Assembly: GCA_007570785.1 (NCBI GenBank)
Contig: ML664173.1
Location: 14,603,933-14,667,932 of the forward strand
Direction of reading: 5' to 3'
Length of the DNA: 64,000 bases
Source of the DNA: Antilocapra americana
Taxonomy: Eukaryota > Chordata > Mammalia > Artiodactyla > Antilocapridae
In this document: in pieces, positions 53,798 through 63,502 of the stretch
How the letters are laid out: the number at the start of each line of letters is the position of its first letter
Position numbering within the stretch: position 1 is the stretch's first letter
The notes under the pieces: generated by a model
Database searches by the model: none
Told to the model about the DNA's origin: nothing
The model's input: only the letters and a program-made list of their open reading frames with translations
Translations under genes and position numbers: made by a program

Positions 53798-54279
53798 AAC
53801 ATGACCGTCTGTGATTCCAGGCACTAATGGGTTGGAGGGCTCCCAGAGGACATTCCTGAGGCGACAGACCCACAGCCTGGAGGCTGCATCTGCCCCCTGA
53901 AGGGTGGCACCAACCCCAGCTCCAGGTGTGGCTGGCAAAACCAAATAGTAGCCCACACCTAAGCGCTGGAACAGAGAGAGTCCCACTGCAGCCTGTTCAA
54001 ACTCCTCCATGGCTCCCCTGAGCTCCGCCTACCTCACCCTCTGGCAGGCGGAGGGTGCAGAGGGTGAGAAGGAGGGCACCAGCACGTTGGCACAGCCTTC
54101 ATCTCAGCCTCTCAGGCCCTCCCAAAGCCATGCCCTCTCTCCCGCCACTGCCCTGTGGAGAAAATTTTCTCCAACTTGTGTGCTTCCTTCCTGAGCTCTC
54201 CCCAGCTCCAGGCCCCAGGGGGTTGGGGGCTGGTTTGGAGGGAGGCCGGCTTGGGGGCTGGGAGCTGGCTCACGCGCCG
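53798..54279. other. Unassigned DNA
   Basis: No gene or repeat recognised. Confidence 0.3.
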
Positions 54280-54560
54280 CCTTTCCCCGTGCAGTACCTT
54301 CTGGTACGATTATTAAACGCAAATTACAAAAGACGTGACCCACGCGATCTTTATTTCTTCTTTCAACAAGTGCTGCCTGCAGGGCCCTGATTCCGAATTC
54401 CGTTTCAATTATCTCCACTATTTTAGACACAAAGCGCCTGGTGTTTGTGATCAGCCAGCAACGAAGGAGGAGGAGAGAGGAAGGTCCGGTGGCTCAGACA
54501 GGGGATGCCTGCCTCTCCCGTCTGAACTTGCATTTGTGGCGATTAAAGGCACCTAAAGCC
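54280..54560. promoter_or_regulatory. Candidate conserved non-coding block
   Basis: Repeat-free: 'gtacgattattaaacgcaaa', 'gacccacgcgatctttattt', 'cgtttcaattatctccacta' and 'gtggcgattaaaggcaccta'. CpGs kept beside ATTA/TTTATT cores. A 'ccgtgcag' upstream looks like a splice acceptor, but no open coding exon follows. Confidence 0.42.
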
Positions 54561-55029
54561 AAAGGCGAGACTGGCTGAAACAAGTCGCACCCCCGCCATA
54601 CTCGATGCCCTGGGGGTGAGATTACAGACCCACAAGCCCCAGTGGCTCCACGGGCAGGAGAAGGTGCTAGAGCAGCTCTCCTGGGGGCTTCCCCTAGTGC
54701 TCCCTGCGCTCTTCTGTACTGACAGCACCCTCAGTGCTCCAGGGTAGAGGAGGCTTCCCCCTCTCTCATCACTGGTTCTGGGGTGAAGATGCAGCACAGC
54801 TCCCCTGTACACGGCTGGTGGTGCCAGCAGGAGGATCTTTGCAAATCAAAGAAGGAAACCAGTGGTGAATCCATTATCTTCCAGCAGGACCCACAGTGCC
54901 CCCAGCACGAGATCAGAAACCCCGGAGGAGGGAGATTACATCTTGCTCCCCGACATGCCCAGCCCTGGGCCACACACACAGGACACGGTGATGAAGAGCC
55001 CGGATTCCTGAGTCCCGGGTCCCTGAAGA
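54561..55029. other. Unassigned DNA
   Basis: No gene or repeat recognised. Confidence 0.3.
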
Positions 55030-55245
55030 GCCCTGAGTCCCGGAAGTCTGCCCTCCTGGCTTGCCATTTACAAGCCAGATGACCTTGGGCAAGCTCTGTG
55101 ACCTTGCCAGACCAACATGAGAGTTTTCATCTGTGAGAGATAAGGACAATCATGGTAACTACACCTCGTAGAGTTTTGGGGAGGATTAAAGACAACATGA
55201 TCGCAAGCCTCAGCATGGTGCCTGGCATGTGGAAGTGTGCGGAGT
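55030..55245 (+). mobile_element. MIR SINE
   Basis: 'gatgaccttgggcaagctct', 'gttttcatctgtgagagata' and 'tggtgcctggcatgtggaag' mark forward MIR. Confidence 0.85.
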
Positions 55246-55429
55246 GCCAGTGGAGCTCTGACCCAAAACCAGCTGAAGTCTGAGTGGCTCTAGCCAAAGC
55301 CACAGGTGTAAACATGTCAGGGGTCCCTTCCCTCCCACCTGGCACCCTGCCTCCTCCCGGACGCCTGTGATCCTGGGAAGGCCTGGGGGTGCTGGCCAAG
55401 TGCTGGTCCGCTGGCTGCCCATCCCTCCT

Positions 55430-55540
55430 GCCCGGCTGTGGGAGGGCCGATTTATAGCTGCGCTTAGATGGCTGGCGAGCCATCTGTCACGCGGGCTCGG
55501 GCACCTTGTTCCACCTGTGTTGAGTGTGTTTTATTGGTGT
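55430..55540. promoter_or_regulatory. Short candidate non-coding element
   Basis: 'ggccgatttatagctgcgct' and 'ggctggcgagccatctgtca' (an imperfect palindrome) keep CpGs, repeat-free. Weak call. Confidence 0.22.
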
Positions 55541-55816
55541 TGAGCAGAGTGAGGCCAGAGTCGAGTCGGGGATAGGAAACCCACTCAAGTGAAAAATGAG
55601 GAGAGCCAAATGGGATTGAGAGAGCGATAGTGGGAGAGCTGGCGAGAAGGAGGTGAAGGGGTGGATTGTAAAACACAAGACAAATGGGTGCTGTGGCCTT
55701 GGGATTGCTGGAGACGGGCACTGAAGGCTGGGGCCTTCTACACCTTCCCCGCTGTCTTGGGACCCCATGCAGGCCCAGGGAGGTGCCAGTAGCTGCAGTG
55801 GCAGGTAGGTCAAAAC

Positions 55817-55818
<2 letters not shown>
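55541..55818. other. Unassigned DNA
   Basis: No gene or repeat. The minus frames here (up to 178 residues) extend through the GA tract and are not genes. Confidence 0.35.

Positions 55819-55855
<37 letters not shown>
55819..55855 (+). repeat. (GA)n microsatellite
   Basis: An uninterrupted GA run of about 34 bp. It gives Ser-Leu repeats on the minus strand frames. Confidence 0.97.
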
Positions 55856-56167
55856 GTAGCCACAGAGACAGAGACGTAGGAGTAGGGGATGCAGGCTCTG
55901 GGCTGATGGAGCCTCTGAGCCGGCAGGCCACAGTACCAAACAAAAAGAAAAAAAGGTTTTAAAAAGAAAAGCAAACCGTCTCGGGGCCCGGGGCTCCCCA
56001 GTCCTCTCCCGGCAGAATCTCACCCCCCAGCCTACTCTGGGAAAAGGAAGCTGGGCTGATCAGCTTCCAATTTCACCCCACTGCCTCAGCATCCCTCAGC
56101 ACAGAAGTTTCAAGTCCAAAACCATGAAAAGGGGCTGCGGTGAGGCAGATTTAGAGATCTCCCTGCT

Positions 56168-56258
56168 AGGAACAAGAAAGGAAAGAGAGGGAGACAGAGG
56201 CAAAGGAAGAGAAGGAGAGAGGGGGAGAGAGGGAGACGGAGAGAGAGAGAGAGACACT
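56168..56258 (+). repeat. GA-rich purine tract
   Basis: 'aggaaagagagggagacaga' to 'ggagagagagagagagacac', nearly pure purine for about 90 bp. Confidence 0.9.
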
Positions 56259-56264
56259 CAGCTT

Positions 56265-56660
56265 TGTGCCTGCAACAAGCCACTGAAGGTGCATTTTTAA
56301 TTAAATTTATACAAAATGTGTCAGTTTTATCTCTAGGTTTCAAACCCGACTCTTTTTCTATCAAAGAGGAGTATTGATCTCCATTGCCCCGGAGCTACCT
56401 GACTGAATTAAACAGAATAAATAGAAGGAGGAGGACAGAAAGGGCTCAGAAACAACTGCAGAGAGGCAAAAATCTAATGGCTCCACAGTCATTTGCTGCA
56501 ATTAAAACACAAAACCATTTAGAGAGCCTGTTAACACCTTGAAGTCAGAAAACTCTCAGTTAAAAAAATACACCTCCAAACAGCTCCCAGGCAAAACATT
56601 TTAATTGCTCTAAATCCTTCCATCTTTGGCGGGCACCTGGGTATCTATGCATTTCCCTGT
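56265..56660. promoter_or_regulatory. Candidate enhancer, A/T- and homeobox-rich
   Basis: Repeat-free for 390 bp: 'gcatttttaattaaatttat', 'gtcagttttatctctaggtt', 'ctgactgaattaaacagaat', 'gctgcaattaaaacacaaaa' and 'aaaacattttaattgctcta'. Multiple TAATT/ATTA cores with GATA-type 'ttatct'. One of the strongest candidates in the window. Confidence 0.45.
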
Positions 56661-56761
56661 GACACCCAGGCACGTGTTCTGTCCCCCGGCAGTCCCCCAC
56701 CCCACCCGGCATCGGCCCCCTAGTTCTCTGGTTGTTCGCATGGCCCCAGACTCACACTCAG

Positions 56762-56890
56762 GCTTCAGCAGCTGGCTCCCTTCCTCACTAGGCGAGTGAC
56801 CTTACCTCTCTCCACCTCAGTTTCCTCATCTGTAAAAGACAGATCATAATACACACTTTATGTTGCAAGGGTCAACTAACACGGGAAAGG
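56762..56890 (+). mobile_element. MIR SINE
   Basis: 'ctaggcgagtgaccttacct' and 'cagtttcctcatctgtaaaa' mark forward MIR. Confidence 0.8.
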
Positions 56891-57109
56891 ACTCTCTGTG
56901 CGATGTCTGGAAAGGGTAACGGCGTAATCCCCGGTCACCCACAGACCTCAGGCTCTCAAGCTCGTGGGTTCGCACACATACTGGCCATGGTGCCTTTCCC
57001 TGTGGCTTCCGAGCACCTTCTTTGGGGTATTATTACCCTATCGTGTTTTCCTAGTTGGGCCTTTCTTCTCATAAGACGACCAGTCATGATTCTTGGGCCC
57101 TGTGACCTC

Positions 57110-57298
57110 TCATGTAGTCTCTGTGGCATCAGGAGTGGACGTTCCTGTCGCCGAAGAGACTGGCAGTGACCGACAGGCCAGTCAAGATGGCGGCGCTTCT
57201 GTGCAGCGATGACGCTGCTGTGGGGAACCTCAGGCCGGGCGGCCTCCTGGCCTGCGGTCGTGTAGTCCCACAGAGCTCTGCCCTTTCAGTGTTTTCAC
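57110..57298 (+). other. Possible retrocopy of an mRNA 5' end
   Basis: 'gtcaagatggcggcgcttct' at 57181 is a textbook YY1-type start (AAGATGGCGGC) with ATG in good context. The frame reads on about 40 residues of non-repeat sequence before entering antisense L1. The surroundings have few CpGs, so an active promoter is unlikely. I cannot identify a parent gene. Confidence 0.3.
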
Positions 57299-57472
57299 TG
57301 GCCTACGGTTGTTCTACAGTGTTGTGTCAGTCTCTGCTCTACAGCAAAGAGAATCAGCTCTGTGTTTACATCCAGCCCCTCCCTTTTGGCTTTCCTTCCC
57401 ATGTGGGTCACCACAGAGCACTGAGTAGCGTTCCCTGTGCTCTACAGCAGGTTCTCATTACTTATTGATTTT
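57299..57472 (-). mobile_element. Ruminant L1 3' UTR fragment
   Basis: 'gctctacagcaaagagaatc', 'tgtgggtcaccacagagcac' and 'gcaggttctcattacttatt' are reversed L1 3' UTR. Confidence 0.85.
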
Positions 57473-57961
57473 TTTTAGCCCTGCACTTTAGAAAGGTCCC
57501 AACACTGGGGCTAATGCTCTGTGGTCCTCCTCTTGAAATTCTAAATTTTTGAACAACAGACCTCACATTTTCACTTTTCACTAGGCCCTGCAAGCTCTGT
57601 AGCTTGTCTTGACCTCCGCATATCCCCACCTCACCCTCACCTGTTCCCTTTGTACTTATTTCTGTCGAGCACCGCAATGCTGCCGGTTACTCAAAATCAT
57701 GGAGGAATCTTCACGTCTCTCCTTCACTGCCCCTTCTGTCACTGGAACCCTGCTGCCACTCTAGGCCAGGTGTCGAATCCACGTTCATCCCTTTCCTTTC
57801 AGTCTGAGCTCCCCTCAGCTCAGGCCCTCGCCACCTCACATCTGGGAACTGCAGGAATTTCCCCCTGCTCAAGTCTCTTCCTCTTCAGTCCATGCCCATC
57901 AAGGCACACTTGGGCCTGGCCAGGGTCTGTCACTCAGCTGAGGTCAGCCCACTCACGCGTG
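57473..57961. repeat. Old mammalian repeats, uncertain
   Basis: 57540-57610 'ttttgaacaacagacctcac' resembles an unnamed mammalian repeat. 57650-57930 has L2-like text. No gene. Confidence 0.35.
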
Positions 57962-58457
57962 CCTACTTGAAGTGTGGTCCTGACACCTGCCACAGCAGCA
58001 CCACCTGGGAGCTTACTAGTAGGAATTCAGATTCATGGCTGCCTACCAAATTAGAATCCCTGATGAGGTCCAGGCAACTGTTTCAACAGGACCTCCCAGT
58101 GATTCTGAGGCTAAGGTTTGAGAAAAGTGAAAGTGAAAGTCGCTCCGTCGTGTCCGATTCTTTGTGACTCCATGGACTATACAATCCATGGAATTCTCCA
58201 GGCTAGAATACTGGAGTGGGTAGCCTTTTCCTTCTCCAGGGGATCTTCCCAACCCAGGGATTGAACCCAAGTCTCCCACATTGCAGGCGGATTCTTTACC
58301 AGCTGAGCCACAAGGGAAGCCCATGAATACTGGAGTGGGTAGCCTATCCCGCCTCCAGCGGATCTTCCTGACCCAGGAATCAAACTGGAGTCTCCTGCAT
58401 TCCAGGTGTATTTGAGAAGCACTGAAGTGCTTTAAAAGGTTTGAGAAGCACTGCTTA
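57962..58457 (+). mobile_element. MER5A-like hAT split by Bov-tA
   Basis: 'caccacctgggagcttacta', 'gaattcagattcatggctgc' and 'ccagtgattctgaggctaag' then, past the SINEs, 'ggtttgagaagcactgctt'. An almost full MER5A with the end carried beyond the insertion. Confidence 0.75.
58125..58438 (-). mobile_element. Bov-tA copy plus second head, 9-bp target duplication
   Basis: 58125-58322 is a reverse Bov-tA with a central deletion around 'gactatacaatccatgg'. 58323-58410 is a second copy of the inner and head part ('tgaatactggagtgggtagc'). Outer duplication 'gtttgagaa' at 58116-58124 and 58439-58447. Confidence 0.85.
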
Positions 58458-58509
58458 AAAAAAAAAAAATCAGAAAAACAAACTTTTAATTTTCTGTTGA
58501 AGAATAGCT

Positions 58510-58585
58510 GGTCAGGAGCCTGGTGGGCTACAGTCCATGGGGTTGCAAAAGAGGTCGACATGACTTAGTGATTAAACAACAAGAA
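58510..58585 (+). mobile_element. Bov-tA tail fragment
   Basis: 'caggagcctggtgggctaca' to 'tgacttagtgattaaacaac'; only the 3' third is present. Confidence 0.85.
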
Positions 58586-58852
58586 TAATATATTCGATCA
58601 ACAATGTTGTGATAGTTTCAGGTGAACAGCAAAGGGACTCAGCCATACAGATAGATACATGTATTCATTTTCCCCCAAACTCCTCTCCCTTCCAGGCTGC
58701 CACATATTTAATAACACTGAGCAGAGTTCCCTATGCTATACAGTAGGATTGTTGGTTATCCAGTTTAAATATAGCAGTGTGTACATGTCGATCCCAAACT
58801 CCCTAACTATCTCTTCCCCTCATCCTTTCCCCTGGCAACCATAAGTTCATTC
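58586..58852 (-). mobile_element. Ruminant L1 3' UTR fragment
   Basis: 'atgttgtgatagtttcaggt', 'cagccatacagatagataca' and 'catcctttcccctggcaacc' are reversed L1 3' UTR. Followed by another copy of 'tgagaagcactgctt'. Confidence 0.88.
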
Positions 58853-59029
58853 TGAGAAGCACTGCTTTTTGATGAGTATTGGCCATCAATCAGCCATGCC
58901 TCTCCAGCCTTCCAGACCCAATGTGACTCTGCCTGGGAACCATGTCCCTGCCCTCAAGACCTTCTGGGAAAGTGGAATGTCCACCGAGCCCATCAGTCCC
59001 CTGCCTATCAGGAGAACTGATCATGCCCA

Positions 59030-59240
59030 TCTCCACGTGGGCAGTAGTGGGCTGCCCAACGTGGCTTAATTAAATAGGGAAAAAGATCAGGTTAATGCCA
59101 GATAAGCGGGCAGGATTAAAACAGACAGAAAGAATGGACAAAGGGGGAGTTGTCAGCACCCTGGCCTGTCTAGAATGATTATTAATAATGATAAGCTGGA
59201 GAACAAGAATAATAAAGGAAAAATGAACTGGTTCTGAAAG
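59030..59240. promoter_or_regulatory. Candidate conserved non-coding block
   Basis: 'acgtggcttaattaaatagg', 'gccagataagcgggcaggat', 'gaatgattattaataatgat' and 'caagaataataaaggaaaaa'. Repeat-free with TTAATTAA, a perfect AGATAAG GATA site and ATTATTAATAAT. A strong regulatory composition in a short span. Confidence 0.42.
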
Positions 59241-59449
59241 TGACAGGAGATGGGATCTGATAGAGGGCCAAGCCCTGGGGGCCTGATGCCCTGGGGGTGG
59301 GGAGCGGGGTTTGTGGTGGAGGCTCAGGGCTGGGGAAAGGGCTCTCCTTCTTCAAGGAGGCCAAAGACCCAGGAGGCCGATCAGACCCAGGGCCCAGTTA
59401 GCTATACTCACTCTCCTAGCTCTAGACAACTGAAGGTCTTCAAGCTGTA
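59241..59449. other. Unassigned DNA
   Basis: No gene or repeat recognised. Confidence 0.3.
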
Positions 59450-59628
59450 CAGTACATCCAAATCCCCCGGGGTACCACACTGAAAATGCAGATTCCCGGG
59501 CCCGACCCCACAGGTGCTGATCCCCCAGGTCTAAGGTGGAGGCCAGGCATCAGCATTTTGGACACCTTCCCAGGAGGATCTGTTGTGGTGGTCCGTGAAC
59601 TTTGCTTTTAGAAACACTGATTTTACAT
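59450..59628 (+). mobile_element. MER5A-like hAT
   Basis: 'gaaaatgcagattcccgggc', 'catcagcattttggacacct' and the end 'gcttttagaaacactgattt' match MER5A. Confidence 0.8.
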
Positions 59629-60174
59629 GCCAGGGATGGTCTCTCCCTGGAGCAGGGGGGTACATTTCATGTTTGGATCATTCTGAAAATACATCTGGCA
59701 GCTGCAGCCAAAGGAGAGAGAGAAGAGGGATGGGGAGGGGTGGGCTGCTGCCTCCCATGTGAGCTCTGCAAAGCGGGACGAAGGCAGGCCTACATCCGGG
59801 GAGGAAGCTGCGCCAGCTTTGGCCTTGCTGTCACACCCTGGTGCCCGGTGTTGGCACTGACAGATACAAGCACTGCCGTCTCCTTTGGCCAGGGGTCACA
59901 AACTCACAGTGGCCATGGAAGCAGAGGAAGAGGCAGGCCTGGGGGCGCTTCCAGGGGCTGCGGTAAGGGAAGGCGGGTTCGGCACTACCGGATCTTTGCA
60001 AGAAGCAGAGGTCTGTTTGCTTTTTCCTGTGATACTCCTGATTTTTACATGTTGTCAGGCAAGGCATAAATGTCAAGAAAACCATTTCAGCCAGCATACT
60101 GTGAGCGCAGACTTCAGTCTGTGAGATGATAGTTTGCATGGTTCTTGAACAGGGTTGGAGGTTTGGCAAGGTGA
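59629..60174. other. Unassigned DNA
   Basis: The 155-residue + frame (59602-60069) starts in MER5A and shows no domain. I do not accept it. Confidence 0.35.
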
Positions 60175-60330
60175 TAGTTTAAAATGCATATACTCAGGTG
60201 CCCCCTGCCAAGTCTCTAACCTTGCAGGTCAGGCTTGGGAACCTATGTGTTTGGTAAGGTCTATGGAGTCCTCAGAGGCAGGCGGGCCATGCCAGCCACC
60301 CACCTCTGAGAAGCCCTGGCTTGCAAGAAT
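60175..60330 (+). mobile_element. MER5A-like hAT, diverged
   Basis: 'aaaatgcatatactcaggtg' and 'aggcttgggaacctatgtgt' are MER5A-like. Confidence 0.5.
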
Positions 60331-60639
60331 TGTCACTTTGCCTCTAGACTCTAGGGTAACACTTTAAACAGCCCACTGAAAGGTGGGCAGACAGAACACC
60401 TGATGTCCTTGTCATCCTGTGCCCAGTGCTCCTGTCCTGCTCAGTGATGGGCAGAGCTCCAAGGCTCTGGCATTGCTGAGGTGCGACTACTTCCCTTCAT
60501 GGAGGCGACCCCAGTGTGGGGTCAGAACCTTGCTGCAACCCCGGTCAGGAGAAGCAATCAACAGGACACTGGGTGTCCTCCGGACAGGGGTGGACGCTCT
60601 CCCCACTCATCTAGTGTTTCATGAAGATGACATGAGAAA
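60331..60639. other. Unassigned DNA
   Basis: No gene or repeat recognised. Confidence 0.3.
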
Positions 60640-60789
60640 GCCCTGGGTTTAAGCCTTACTTTCTCTTACCTGTAAAATGGGCACAACTGTAGCACTGCCT
60701 CACTGAGTTGAGATGATTGAGTGAGACACTATACAGAGAGCGTTGCATCTATTGCCTGAAACCCGGTAAGGGCTTCATAAATGATAGCT
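60640..60789 (+). mobile_element. MIR SINE
   Basis: 'gggtttaagccttactttct', 'cttacctgtaaaatgggcac' and 'gttgagatgattgagtgaga' mark forward MIR. Confidence 0.85.
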
Positions 60790-61465
60790 GTTGTGGTTCA
60801 GTCACTAAGTTGTGTCTTCACTCTTTGCAACCCCATGGACTGCAGCCTGCCAAGCTCCCCTGTCCCTCACTGTCTCCTAGAGTTTGTTCAGATTCATGTC
60901 CACTGAGTCGATGACGCTATTTAACCATCTCATCCTCTGTTGTCCCCTTCTCCTCCTGCCCTCAATCTTTCCCAGCATCAGGGTCTTTTCCAGTGAGTTG
61001 GCTCTCCACATCAGGTGGCCAAAGTATTGGAGCTTCAACTTTAGCAATCCTTCCGATGAATATTCAGGGTTGATTTCCTTTAGGATTAATTTGTTTGTCC
61101 TCCTCACAGTCCAAGGGACTCTCAAGAGTCTTCTCCAGCACCACAGTTTGAAAGCATCAATTCTTTGGCACTCTTCTCTTTTTCCTTATGGACCCACTCT
61201 CACATCCATACATAACTAGTGGAAAAACCATGGCTTTGACTACACAGACCTTTGTCAGCAAAGTGATGTCTCTGCTTTCTAATATCCTGTCTAGGTTGGT
61301 CATAGCTCTCCTTCCAAGGAGCAAGAGTCTTGTGATTTCATGGCTGTGGTCCCCATCTGCTGTGATTTTGGAGCACAAGAAAATAAGATCTGTCACTGCT
61401 TCCACTTTTTCTCAACCTATTTGCCTTGAAGTGATGGGACTGGAGGCCATAAGCTTTGTTTCTTG
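60790..61465 (-). mobile_element. BovB LINE, 5'-truncated, about 12-bp target duplication
   Basis: Reversed BovB: 'gttcagtcactaagttgtgt', 'catcaggtggccaaagtatt' and 'gtcatagctctccttccaag'. The reverse strand near 61157-61405 codes 'AMTNLDRILESRDI' and 'VMYGCES' from ORF2, broken by stops. Flanks 'ataaatgatagc' and 'ataaatgacagc' are the likely duplicated target in a MIR end. Confidence 0.94.
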
Positions 61466-62104
61466 AATAAATGACAGCCACAGCTGGACATAAGCATGAA
61501 CTGGGACACACGCTAACAGGGACACAGGAGGGGCTTAGCTCTTAGTCTTAGCCAGGAACAAAGCTGTCTCAGGGGATAGCGCCTGACACTGTGCCTGGCC
61601 ACAGGGTACTCATCAGTGTGTTAGACACGTGATCAAGAGGCCAACAGGGAATTCCCACTCTGATTTTCCCTCCAGGACCGATTAGGCCAGGCCCAGCCTC
61701 CCCCTCCCCCACACTGACTGGTCTAGCTTTTCATGTCAGGTCTCCCCTGTCTCCACCAGCATCTTCTCCCTGTGGCCTCACACCCAGTCTCCTAAGGCCC
61801 CCTTTGTCCTGGACTAGCCATCCCAGGGGACTGCTATTCCTTCTGCCATTCCTTACCTGGTGGGCAGCAGGAATGAGCAGAAGAGCTGCCTGTCTTTCCA
61901 GGGGCTTGATGGGAGTTGGGCAGAAGGAACTAGAGGTGAGCCAGTGCTGGAGGGCAGCAGGTCCCTCAGAGCTGTCAGGGTGGAAGGAAGTCAGCTCTGC
62001 TCCGTCTGAATGATCATCACGTAGAAGAGCTGCCAAGGGGATGGAACCGTGAGTGAGCCAATCTACAGAATAACGCCCCTCATTGAAAAGGATGGGGAAG
62101 AGAG
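61466..62104. other. Unassigned DNA
   Basis: The 140-residue minus frame (61731-62153) has no domain. No repeat recognised. Confidence 0.35.
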
Positions 62105-62440
62105 GTGCCGAAAGGATGGTTCTGCAAGATGTGCTGTTAAGCGGAAAAAGCAAAATCTAGGCCATCCTTGCAGAATGGTCCCTACTACCTAAGCTCTGGG
62201 TCTCTATTTGTATGTCCATGTATATGTAAGTGCATGGAAATCTCTGGTATAATATTACGGTCACCTCTGGGGAGGGCTGTGGAATGGGAGTGGGCAGGGC
62301 AGTGTAATAAAGGATATTCATTATATTTAGATATACAGTTTTCAATGTGATTATGTATCTATGTATATAATTTCATGAATATGTGCAAGTAAGGATCACA
62401 TTTTAAAAGTGGGATTTGTAAGCCTTTAAAAAAGGAATTT
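62105..62440 (+). mobile_element. Old L1 3' UTR-like
   Basis: 'ctactacctaagctctgggt', 'tcacctctggggagggctgt' and 'tgattatgtatctatgtata' follow an old L1M 3' UTR. Confidence 0.5.
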
Positions 62441-62984
62441 TTTTTTTTATTTTAAAGAGCTGGCATCGAAAGTTCCCATATACCTCTCATCCCCCAGGTC
62501 AAAAGATTTATTGCAATGCAAAAGATGGCATACCCTGTTCTCTCCGGGGTCACATCTGTTTTAATTTATCTTGGGTCTTCAAGGTTCCCTGTGTCTTCCC
62601 TTACTCTGGGCTCAGTGGACTTACGCTCCCATTAGAAAGTCAAATATGAGTCCTGAATGCCTGTGTTTTACTTCAGATTGGACTACCTGTGGTAGTCATA
62701 CTTGCTGGCTTTTCTTTTCTTGGAAACTCAGGGAAGATTAAACTGCAGATAAGACTGTGAAGGCAGCCCTGGAGTCTGAGTAGACTCCTAGTCGGAGGAG
62801 TCTGGCCTTTGAAGTGGCCAGGACTGGCCTTTCTGCAGGGCCTCTGCTTCCCGAACCAGTTATCAGGGGCGGCCAGCCTGCGGGGCCCCAGGGCACAGGG
62901 GACGCTGCAAAAACCATATGATGCTGTGGGACAATCAGAAACTCGGCCACCTGCTCTACCTGAGGGGATGAGGGGGTGACAGTG
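62441..62984. other. Unassigned DNA
   Basis: T-run near 62440. No gene or firm repeat. Confidence 0.35.
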
Positions 62985-63170
62985 AGCATCAAGTCATTGA
63001 TGTACAATTTACGTACCATAAATCACCCTTTTTAAAGAGAATAGCTTGATGAGTTTTATAAACAGACATGTAACCAGTTGTACAATCAAATTATGGAACG
63101 TTTCCATCCCCCTAAAACTTTCCCTCCCACCTCTATGCAGTATCCCCACTCCGCCCTCCCCTGCCTCACC
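62985..63170 (-). mobile_element. Old L1 fragment
   Basis: 'gtacaatttacgtaccataa', 'gcttgatgagttttataaac' and 'atggaacgtttccatccccc' resemble an old L1 piece; direction is tentative. Confidence 0.5.
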
Positions 63171-63206
63171 TAGGTTTGGATTTAATTTTATTTATTTTGC
63201 TTTCTA

Positions 63207-63428
63207 GTTAAGTAAGTAAGTAAGTGTTAGTCGCTCAGTTGTGCCCAACTCTTTGGGACCCCATGGACTGCAGCCCACCAGGCTCCTTTGTCCATGAGAT
63301 TTTCCAGGCAAGGATACTGGAGTGGGTTGCCATTTTCTTCTCCAGAGGATCTTCCCAATCCAGGAATCAAACCCAGGTCTCCTGCACTGCAGGCAGATTC
63401 TTTACCAACTGAGCTACAAGGGAAGCCC
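63207..63428 (-). mobile_element. Bov-tA SINE with (TAAG)n tail
   Basis: 'agttaagtaagtaagtaagt' tail, then 'gttagtcgctcagttgtgcc' to 'gagctacaagggaagccc'. Full reverse Bov-tA. Confidence 0.94.
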
Positions 63429-63502
63429 AAAGGTTACACTAATTTTTTCTCTTTGATTCAGCTTCCTCTGCCAGTGCTAGCTCCTCCAACTATACCCTCA
63501 CT

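Noticed and set aside
55487..56023. 178-residue frame with Ser-Leu run
   Set aside because: Produced by the (GA)n microsatellite.
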